A program made the position numbers and the translations under genes. Shown here piece by piece: positions 55,240 through 64,000 of a DNA stretch of 64,000 nt (positions within the stretch are counted from its first letter, which is position 1; each line of letters begins with the position of its first letter). The notes under the pieces were generated by a model. It was given only the letters and a program-made list of their open reading frames with translations, ran no database searches and was not told the DNA's origin. The stretch is from Maratus speciosus (taxonomy: Eukaryota; Arthropoda; Arachnida; Araneae; Salticidae): the NCBI GenBank assembly GCA_963932465.1, contig CAWVRF010001077.1, positions 434,001-498,000 of the forward strand, in the 5' to 3' direction.

Positions 55240-56192
55240 AAAAAAAAACTAGAGAACAGGAATTCTGCTTTTTCAGAATTTAGTGTCGCCCCCGACATTT
55301 TCATTACTTCATTTTCTTTTGATGTACTGGTGGTTTCTATCATTGCAAAACAGCCATTATAAATGAAGCGTTTAGGTGAAGATAAAAGAGCAGTCGTAAA
55401 AAGTTAGAACTCTGATTTTTCACCCCCCATTCTGACCAGAAAATCAGATTTCTAACTTTTTACGACTGCCCTTTCATCTTCACCTAACGCTTCATTTACA
55501 ATGGCTGTTTCATAATAATAGAAGCCACCAGTCCATCAGAAGAAAATAACTCGGTTAAAGCGGAAACTCTGTTAAACGGGACTCAGATAATCGGGACTCT
55601 ACTGTAGCTCAGTTTTAAGACTAAAACACGCAATTTTATTTATATAAAACGACATCATCCGAATCCGCTGAAGAATTCCTCATTTACGATCCAATCATAA
55701 ACATCTACAAAAAAGCATGGGTAGGACGTCACTATCTCAGAATAATAGACAAATGCAGCAAAAAGAAATCAATTTATTTATATTTTTTCATAACAGCACA
55801 TATTTTAATTACTTTTTTTCAGTTTTTATGAGAAAGTGGCAACAAAAAGATATAATTGCTATTTTTCAACTATTTTCCCTTTACTTTCTACAGAAATGGA
55901 GTACTTGAGTTGCCAAAATTAAACAAATGTCGCTAAAAACTAGAAAAAAATTAATATCTCAAAAACAAATGGCGATGCCCTTTTCAAACAAATTGCATTT
56001 AAAAGTACTTTTTTCCCCAATAGGACGGTATAAAAATTGAAAATGTGCGATGCTTAGAAGTTTAAAAAATTGCTATAGAGTATTTAATCGTACTGATTTG
56101 ATTTACGGCTGTCTTCTGTAAGGTAACGTTATTTTTTGGATACGACACAAAATAAGCTGGGAGAAAGAAATAGCATACCGTACCAGGGGCTA
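55240..56192 (-). repeat. Dispersed repeat R1, copy d
   Basis: Begins ACAGGAATTCTGCTTTTTCA and ends AGAAAGAAATAGCATACCGT. It contains the nested Tigger-type MITE at about 55300-55606. Confidence 0.75.
55300..55606. mobile_element. Tigger/pogo-type MITE with long hairpin
   Basis: The right end CGGGACTCTACTG followed by TA is the mirror of the common Tigger/pogo terminus CAGTAGAGTCCCG. Inside, arms of about 110 bases pair (TACTGGTGGTTTCTATCATT, AAGCGTTTAGGTGAAGATAA, GCAGTCGTAAAAAGTTAGAA against their complements), with the loop at 55425-55435. The left terminal CAGTAGAGTCCC is missing or truncated. Confidence 0.7.
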
Positions 56193-56280
56193 ATGAAAAT
56201 ATTGAAATAGGAATGAGATTTAAAAAAAATTCTTCCATAGGATTAAGATTAGCAGGCAGTGAGAGAAGTAGCCCCATAAA

Positions 56281-59193
56281 TAATTATAAAACAATTGACT
56301 CTTTAAATAGGAACATAAGTTTTATGCTTTAATTACTAAAACGATAATTAATAATTTAGTACTCATTACTGACAGAAAAAAATGGCAGGATGCTAGTTCC
56401 AATATGATACAAGGAAAAACTAATGTGCTGTCCTCTAAAAAAATCCCACTTTTTGAATTTTCCTCTATATAAAACTTAATAAAAAATACAAAACAATTTG
56501 AAGTAGCTACATTTTCACAGCTTGTTCTGACTAAGACTTTAATGTATAGTATTTTTGATTCTGTCAATATATTACAAAATGGCAGTCAATTAAAGAAAAA
56601 TTTGAAAAAACCCCACTTTTTCCTAAAAATAACCCAAGTTACATAAAAAAAAACCCACATGTAAAAATACTTCTAGAAACCGAAATATTAGACAGCAAAG
56701 TATTTTTTTCATTATAAATTATTTTTTAACACAATTCTGCAAAATAATTTTTTTTTTCAGTTTTTTTGCAATCAAATCCAAAAGGGCAACTTAATCACAC
56801 AAGTTTTAATTAATCTTTGTTCTGAAACGCCTGAAATTGGTACTACGTTATTCAGAAACCACAAAAATGTTCCAATTTTTGGTAAACATAAAAGGCCTTT
56901 CAGAAAATAATGGCAAAGTTGCCGTTTTGAACCAAATTTTCAGACAAAAGGAGAAAAAACACCCAAAGAGAGGCGAAAAACCAGTTGTCATGGGACCCAA
57001 AATCGCTTGTAACTCGATAAGTAATTTATCAAAAACGTAAAACTCATTTCGATTCCAAATCGCTGTCAATTTTGTACCTTTATGTTAAAAAATGAGTAAA
57101 TGTGTCAGAAAGTTTCGTCCTTGTTGAACAATGAACTTGAGAATCGCCTAATAAAATTTGCATAAAAAAGCAAATTAATGATTAAAATAAAATAAGCTTG
57201 TAAGCATTAAAACAATGTATGATATAAAAATAAAAGGATATCTTTGTGCATATAAAAAAAAGTGGATGAGTTTTATTTTTGCAAAAACAAAGGGGGGAAG
57301 GGGAGGTATGACATAACTTGTACAAATTCTTAGAAATGCAAAATATGCATTAAATTTGCATAATTTATTATTTTTTCCCCTTTAATTAATAATTTAAAGG
57401 AAAAAATGTACGCTCCACCATTTATTTATATATAATAAAGTGGGTTTTTTTTTTAATTCCCGCATGTTTTTTTTGTAATCTCTGTTTTCAAAATGTCACA
57501 AACTGAGCCAAACATAATATAATCAGCTGATAATGGTGCATTTTATTCACATATTAATAGTTTTACATAAAAACATCAAATATCAAATTAAAACGTATAA
57601 AGTAAATAAATAGTAATTATGCTAAAAATAATTTTAAATATTGTTTAAAACTTACATTCATCAAGTTTAGCTTTTCAGCTGAACACGCTTGTCAGTGAGT
57701 TGCGGTACTAACTGTAGAAATCTCTTGTGATCCTCAATTACTGTTATACAACAACAACACCACAGTCAAATCCATTACTGGCATCTAAGGAAAGCAAGGA
57801 AACATAAAATACTTAAAACTTGAATTAAAATATAACTTGTCGACATAAAATTTATAGATATTTACAAACTGAGTAAAGGATATTTTCATGTACGTAAGGC
57901 TCATTTTAAGCAACAACAAATAGTGACAAATTGCTAAATGGATGGGCATTTAAGATTATACATTATTTGATGTGGGCTTTGCATTATGAAAAATTAACTG
58001 CTTTTTTACATTTGGTAGAAAGCACAAGCAAGTGAATTTATCAAAAAATATATAATTTTTGTTCTATTTTGTATAAGAAGCAATCAGGGGGATGCAATCA
58101 GGGGGGGGGGACATTATTTAAATCTGTTTTTAGGATTTCTGAGTTAATTTCTCAACAAATAATCATCGAAAATTTGAAGATTTTTTTTTTTTTTGTGCCA
58201 AGCCAACAGGAAATTGTCTTAAAATGAATGGATTAATTTATAATTAAATTCTAAAAATATTAAAATTTTGTATCACCATTGGAATAACACTGGTGGGCAG
58301 AACTTAAAGAGTAAAATATGTTCAAATATTTATTTATAGGGCTGTAATAAACACTGATTTAGCCAAATTGCAATATATTAAGTAATCAGGTAAATGCTAA
58401 CCCAATAACAAATTAACAATAAATAATGCATTGAATGCAGTTTATTTTTCAAATTTTAAAACAGAAAATTGAATAAGAATTAAATTGCACATTTTATATT
58501 TATATTTTCAACATTTTTATATCTTGATATTTGTGATATTTCCAATATATTGATGTCAATAAATTTTTTATTTGTAATGATGAATAGTTAAATAAAACTC
58601 TTCTATTTTCCCTGCCCTATTTGTACTTTTATAGTACTAACAGTAAATAAATAATGAATCATCAAATCAATCGCCTCTTCCCCGCTAAAAAACTGCCACC
58701 TTCTGATGTTTTTATGACTTATTTCTAACAATCTATCTATATATATAAAAGCCGTTCTATCTATGTATGTCCTTTATACAAATCTTCAATTTTAGACCAA
58801 ATTACACGAAACTTGCTGTATATACGTTTTAGAACGTGGAAAAGATCACTGTCTACTTTAAAAAATCATCAGACCAATATTTATCCCTTTTTTCTACGAC
58901 CTTTCATAATTTAACATTATAGAAATATCTCTTTTTAAATATTCAAATTCAAGTTTCTTTCCTGTTGCCACACACCTAAAAAACTGCTCAATAATTAAAA
59001 AAAAATTCGATAATTCGAGTACTTTGTTTTATGTCAATAAAAATTCGGAATGTCTCACTATATTTTTGATGTTTTTGAAATTGACGTCATTCAAAGAAGA
59101 AAATGCACATTTTTCATACATTTATGTAAAAACTTTAACTAAGCATGTTTTAAAATGACCTTAGTAGTACTTTAGTTGAATGTTAAAAAATCT
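56281..59193. other. AT-rich stretch, no gene firmly recognised
   Basis: Apart from the candidate exon at 57656-57784 I see only homopolymer runs (G run near 58106, poly-T tracts) and a segment at 58735-58930 (CTATCTATATATATAAAAGC) that has the look of a repeat end. Confidence 0.4.
57656..57784 (-). pseudogene. Candidate exon, possibly C48 (SENP/Ulp-like) peptidase, frame broken
   Basis: On the minus strand a good acceptor (CCTTGCTTTCCTTAG) at 57785 and a consensus donor GTAAGT at 57655 bound 129 bases. One frame reads NGFDCGVVVV, resembling the NG.DCG(V/M).V motif around the catalytic Cys of C48 cysteine peptidases. It then meets a stop in a GTT run; a shifted frame continues TVIEDHKRFLQLVPQLTDKR and VQLKS. 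A small indel in the GTT run would explain this, so a pseudogene or decayed exon is likely. No other exon of such a gene is recognised. Confidence 0.3.
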
Positions 59194-59200
59194 ATTTTAA

Positions 59201-59351
59201 CATAGTTGCCAACCTCCCGATTTTTTGGATACCAGTAAAATCTTACAAAAACGTTCCCTTTATTTAATTGCATAAATTGCGCGATTGTATAAAGCAAGTA
59301 TTTTAGAATAAAAATATTGGTATGAAAGAAATCGGGAGGTTGGCAACTATG
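59201..59351. mobile_element. 151-bp MITE (CATAGTTGCCAACCTCCCG ends), 7-bp duplication
   Basis: Ends CATAGTTGCCAACCTCCCGA and CGGGAGGTTGGCAACTATG; ATTTTAA adjoins both ends (59194-59200, 59352-59358). Inner ACCAGTAAAATCTTAC and mirror. Confidence 0.85.
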
Positions 59352-59406
59352 ATTTTAATGAAGAATTCAATATCAAGAAATCAATTAAGGAAAAAGATAA
59401 TAATAA

Positions 59407-59556
59407 CATAGCTGCCAACATCTTACGCTTTTTCAGACCACAAAAATTTTATAGTAAACTTTATCTTTTTAAATCGCCGTTATCTGCCGATTAAATAAGG
59501 CAAAAATTTCTATTAAATTTTTGTGGTCTGAAAAAGCGGAAGAGTTGGCAGCTATG
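59407..59556. mobile_element. 150-bp MITE (CATAGCTGCCAAC ends), 7-bp duplication
   Basis: Ends CATAGCTGCCAACATCTTAC and GGAAGAGTTGGCAGCTATG; ATAATAA on both sides (59400-59406, 59557-59563). Arms AGACCACAAAAATTTTATAG and mirror around CCGATTAAATAAGGC. Confidence 0.85.
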
Positions 59557-59874
59557 ATAATAAAAAATCGTTTGCTAGATATGACGTCAATTTCATCAAT
59601 ATAATTTCAAACTGGTTCTAAAAACTGGATGCTACAATTTATTTCCTATTTCTTTGTAATGCTGTATCTTTAATTATATCATTTAGATAAAGGTTTTAAT
59701 ACCTAAAATGCAGTGATAACATTCTACGATTTATATCAAATACGGTTATATAAAATACGATTTTTCTTGATTTATATTAAATAGAAATTATAGCTACTAT
59801 TTTTTAGGGTAAGCTTTTTTCTTTTTTAAACAAAATTTCATGACTGACAGACTTTTCTGTTAGACATTGAAGTA

Positions 59875-60665
59875 ATGGGATGCATGATGTTTAGAGATCA
59901 AATTGCAGTTAAAGCGTAATTTATGGTACGGTTCGGTTGTCGCCACCAACAATATGGTGCTAGGCGTTACTCATAGATATGTCTTTTCTTCATAATATTG
60001 CATTAATAGCGAACGGATATATCCTTTTTAATTGGGTTACAGATATATTTAAAAATATCTCTGTGATTGAAAATTAATTTAAAATGGATAAACAATCCGT
60101 AAATTGAGATAAGCTTTTCAAATAAATATTACTGAAAGTACTTTTTGTATTCTATTAGATGTTGGAATAATCAAATGTGTGATGTTTAAAGGTCAAATTG
60201 CAGTAAAAGTTAAATTTATGGTTGGGTTAGGTTGTTGCCACCAACAATATGATGCTAGAGTTACTCATAGTTCATCAATGTCTTTACTTTATAATATTGC
60301 ATTAAGAGTAAACAGGTATATCTTTCGTAATTGAGCTGCTTCGCGAGAGTGTTCCGATTAAATTAAATATCATTTTCTCTAACAAAATACTGGTGTGAAA
60401 AAACGCGGAAATCTTACTCCTGTGTGCATGCAAATTAAAAAATATCCATGATTGAAAATTACTTTAAAATCCATTCACATGAAAAAATTGAGATACAATT
60501 TTCAAATAAATTTTAATTAAAAGAACTTTTTTCTATTCGACAGTGTGAAAAACGAAATTGTATGATGTTCATAAGTTAAGAAGAATATCAGTAAAGGCAA
60601 AATTTATGGGTTAGGTCATTGCCATCATCAGTATAATGTCACAATTGGCATTGTGTTTGTAGTTT
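59875..60665. repeat. Degenerate tandem repeat, period about 295 bp, nearly three units
   Basis: Repeated landmarks: GATGTTTAGAGATCAAATTG, TTGTCGCCACCAACAATATG, ATAATATTGCATTAA and GATTGAAAATTAATTTAAAA at 59885/60180/60562 and so on. The second unit carries about 90 extra bases (60332-60431) with a half-MITE (CTTCGCGAGAGTG, AAAATACTGGTGTGA). The part with TTTTCAAATAAA and AAAGTACTTTTT matches a module of R1. Confidence 0.65.
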
Positions 60666-63170
60666 TTTTCTTTTTTTGTATATTCTAAAGATGACTTAAT
60701 GAAAGAGTCAAAACATGTAAATTTTTAATATTTTTAATGTTTTTCTTTTATTGAAATGACGCTTTTTAAGCAAATAATTGTACTTGTCTACTCCCTTTGA
60801 ACTTTCAGTTTTTCCTTTTGAACCTCCCCCCCCCCCCCTCACAGAACACAAAGTGCAAAATTTTTAAATCGTGATTATAAAAACTCCCTATTCTTTACTT
60901 TTTAGCAACATTAAATGAATTAAACCATCTAAATCATCACCCCACACCCCCAAAATGAATAAATAAATAAGGTAGACTTTTTAGACATGGGTTTGAAAGC
61001 AAAATTGTTTCCCTATTTTTCAAAAATTAGGCTTTTCAAACTCGTGGAAATATCTGGTACAAAATAAATATTGGATTCAAAGAACCGCTTTGTTGTGTAC
61101 AAGCTAAAATAGATCTCGATCAAGAAAATTTTGTTGTGAGGAGTTTTTGTGTTAAGTCCCCTGGTAAAAAAATTCATTTCTATTGCATTTTATTAAAATT
61201 AAATGCACAAAAATACAAAAAACTCAGTTACACTATTTGGTGCTACTTAAACGCAAATACCTACAGTTCATTAAATATTGTTTACTCTTTAATTCTTGTG
61301 GCAATGACATATAATGTGGCAATGACAATAAATAATAATAAGCGAAATTAATCTCATAAATATTTTACAGACTACAGACTCTTCATTAATTAAATGCTTT
61401 ACTTTAGTTTTGGTTCTAAATACAGTCGTGAAAATTATAGAAACAATAATAAAATGTTATCAAAAAATGAACAATTTTATAAAAAATTGAGTCACCAGAG
61501 GAAAAGAAATTACATAACTAAGAACAATAAGTAAAACTATTTGCATTACACATTTGAAACAATGATTTTATGCCTAGTCTAATATAAATAGCTATATTAA
61601 AAATAAAATAAAACAATAAGTTTAAAATGAAATGCCTAATTACATCTTTGGAACATCATGCTATTACAGCATATTTTTGACTTCAGTACTAGTTAATTTA
61701 ATCATATAGCCGGATTTAAAATAATTAAATATAAATCACAGAATGTCATGCATTATTCCTCCATTAAAGCGTCTCTCATCAGCAAAGCCAAATATGTAAA
61801 CAACGAGAAGTTTAATCTCACCACCCGCCAGAGGGCGCTACCTTCAACTCGCTAAATTTCTCCCATTGAACTGACGAGGCTTATATATTCAAGGGCTTTG
61901 CTTGCCCCTCAAGAGGTTAATCGATGTTTAAAACTTTTTTGCATTATAGTTACATTGTTCCACGAAAGAACAACGCTAACATGAACAATTGCCAACTAAA
62001 CCAAGATATACGTATGCAATTGCTTTAAAAATATATTAAATATCTTCTCCGTATAATATTTCTGAGTCGAAAGTATATGTTAAACATTAAAATGAACGTT
62101 AAATTCCCTTCCTTGTGTTTCTTCGACTCCTGCATATTTTTGAAGGGATAATATACAAAAAGAAGTAACGCACAGAAATGATGTGTGTTAGAGTATTTAT
62201 ATTTAAAATTTGTAACTTTTTATGAATAACAGAGCAAAAAATTAAATGTATAATTTTAGAAAATTGGTAAAAATATTATTAAAAGCATATTCACTTTCTA
62301 AAAGCATACTCATAGAAAAATTTTATATTTTCACATTAATTTTCTGAGCTACGGGTTTTGCGAGTGCAGTCCACCTTCGCTAAGTATTTTCCAGAAACCA
62401 TTTTTTATTGACAATCATGTTGCCTTTACAAAGTTTATATGAAACTACAAAATTTATGTGAAAGATTCTTTTTAAACCTTAAGTAGTTCTATTGCAAAAA
62501 TGTTGAAATTATTGAATAACACCACACATTATGAGTGAATTTATTTAAATAAAATAAAAGCATTTCTGCACATATATTATAAATGTAATGTTTTCTTATA
62601 ATGTTCTTCGTGAGAATGTGGAACCTGGGGATTTAAACTAAAGTGGTGCCATGTGTATGGGTATGGGCGCGATTGAGATTTTTACATACCGTCAACCAGG
62701 GCCACTTTTTCCTGGTTCCACTCACATTTCCATTATTAAAAAAATATTATATATAATTTTTCAACGTCGAAATGGTGTTGTAAACAATTAACATGAAACA
62801 GTGAAGCAAACTGTGTGGTTTTAAAAAGGAATTTTTTTACTTTTTTATTTTTTAAGTATTTTTAAATTTTGGAACAAAGTATCTCCTGCTGGGGGCTTCT
62901 TTAATCCATTCACTTAATTTTATCTAAAATGAATACATTTCATATGTAAATGAATACATTTTTATTGAAACCCCCTTGCAACAGCATTTGCTAATAAATT
63001 AACACTGCAAACTCGATAAACAAATGTGTTTTTTTTTACATTTAAACACAATAAATCAACTGTTAATATTAAAGAAACGAGAAACAGTTTTCGTCATGTT
63101 ATCCTCAGCAACCGGAACAAAAACAATTAATGTAACATTTAGATATAGTAACATTTGAAAAAAATGTTAC
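60666..63170. other. AT-rich stretch, no gene recognised
   Basis: Poly-C run at about 60828-60839, several poly-A/T tracts, and no supported ORF. A CTCF-like motif lies at 61825-61838, and a TTAA-end-like fragment at about 61890-61920 (CCCTCAAGAGGTTAA). Confidence 0.4.
61825..61838 (+). promoter_or_regulatory. CTCF-like motif
   Basis: CCGCCAGAGGGCGC matches 13 of 14 positions of the general CTCF core CCASYAGRKGGCRS. A motif match only; occupancy cannot be judged. Confidence 0.25.
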
Positions 63171-63174
63171 TTAA

Positions 63175-63375
63175 CCCCTTCGAGACGGGAGCCTTTTACG
63201 AAATTGTTAATCCTTGTTCACGGTTTTTTAAAAACAGAAATTTGTGTCTTCTTGAATCAAGTAAATGCGCTGATTAAATAAAACAAATTTTACAGTAAAA
63301 TTTTACTGGTGAGAAAAAACAAAGAAATTTGTTCGCTTCATGCGGCACGTATACGTGTCGCTCGTCCCCAAGGGG
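63175..63375. mobile_element. TTAA MITE (CCCCTTCGAGACGGGAG ends)
   Basis: TTAA at 63171-63174 and 63376-63379; ends CCCCTTCGAGACGGGAGCC and GCTCGTCCCCAAGGGG. Near the right end is GCACGTATACGTGTCG, a small palindrome. Inner ACGGTTTTTTAAAAACAGAA and TTTTACTGGTGAG arms around GCTGATTAAATAAAAC; close to 10259-10458. Confidence 0.8.
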
Positions 63376-64000
63376 TTAAAACATGTTTTAAGAGATTTGG
63401 TTGTATAAAAGGCATTTCTAAGTTTTTGTGGCTATTTTCGAACGAAAAAAGGCCTGGCACAAAGTAGCCCCGAAATATTAGTTTTCATGTTAGCTTTGTG
63501 AAAACGTAACCATTTCCTGTCAAAATAAAAAGTTAAAGGAAAAACTATGTTCACACATGGGTTACAGGTTACTAAAGGTAATATTTTGACACTTGCCTTA
63601 TTTTTAGCTCTTATCAAGATCGTTTCACTACAGAAAGTTTGGAGAGTTAAAATTTACACACGAAAACAGTTGTTTACAAACACATCCAGTGTTGCCACTA
63701 AAAAAAATTTAATTACCCCCAAACTATTCATATACCCTGTAGTAGGGTATAAAATATTTTTTCTAGGGCAAAAACTCCAAATTATCTTGTATTGTTTGTT
63801 CAATGTAAAGAATAAAACTTTTTTTTTATGGGATGGACCAAAGTAACCCCGCAAGGACCAAAGTAGCCCCGTTGACGGTATAAATTAGTTTTAGGCTTAA
63901 AGTTATGTTGCCTAAACTTTAAAAACCAATATTTTTATCTTTACTGAACATTCATAAAATTTTATACAACAAAAATGGTTGTCTAAATCGTCATTTCACA

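Larger units (their letters stand above)
54886..56280. mobile_element. Palindrome related to 36784-37213, interrupted by R1 copy d
   Basis: Left arm CGCCTGCTTGCTAATGTTAA, TCCTATGAAAGAATTTTTTT and GGATAGCTGACG; centre with AACCGGTTTTGAAAGT beside a G run (55099-55112); right arm CCTCAGCTATCAAATGC to about 55230. It resumes after R1 at 56200 with ATTCTTCCATAGGATTAAGA and TTAGCAGGCAGTGAG. Confidence 0.65.

Noticed and set aside
1..64000. CRISPR array or prokaryotic operon
   Set aside because: No evenly spaced short repeats with unique spacers, no Cas-like ORFs and no operon structure; the features are eukaryotic.

Overview
This window reads as AT-rich eukaryotic, transposon-dominated intergenic DNA. 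Supporting signs are the absence of any long intact host ORF, tRNA-derived SINEs, many small palindromic inverted-repeat elements, and broken Tc1/mariner, Tigger/pogo, hAT and Penelope-like genes. An arthropod, perhaps a chelicerate, is my best guess from this repeat mix, but it is inference only. Most short ORFs are chance openings in low-complexity sequence or read-through of palindromic repeats.

Layout. 1-6 kb: a 3.74-kb tandem duplication (copies at 1-2184 and 3742-5934). 6-17 kb: macro-repeat copy A, heavily invaded by hAT-like and TTAA-flanked MITEs, followed by a hAT transposase remnant (15.6-16.7 kb). 17-22 kb: a TA-flanked palindrome, a dispersed repeat here called R1, and a row of TTAA MITEs. 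22.7-34.5 kb: macro-repeat copies D and B. D is split by a 3.55-kb nested Tc1 element; B holds a 3.2-kb insertion. 34.5-37.9 kb: nested TTAA palindromes and a partial copy C. 38.1-40.4 kb: a dead Tigger/pogo transposase gene cut by a hAT-like MITE. 40.5-42.9 kb: a dead Penelope-like element (reverse transcriptase plus GIY-YIG) with 13-bp target-site duplications and a candidate hammerhead ribozyme downstream of the ORF. 43.2-51.3 kb: more nested palindromes and a short tandem repeat invaded twice at the same spot. 52-58 kb: a tRNA-Leu-like sequence and two minus-strand segments with splice signals that may be exons of a host gene or pseudogene. 54.9-56.3 kb: a nested palindrome/R1/Tigger-MITE block. 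56-64 kb: mostly unassigned AT-rich DNA with two 150-bp MITEs, a degenerate 295-bp tandem repeat and one last TTAA MITE.

The most useful property of the window is that diverged duplicates provide internal empty sites, so element boundaries, target-site lengths and order of insertion can be read directly. The most unusual observation is that a similar palindromic core (an ACCAG/CACCACT-type arm, a TTATTTAAT-type centre, then the mirror arm) lies inside elements whose outer ends and target-site duplications belong to different classes (TTAA, 8 bp, 7 bp and 6 bp).
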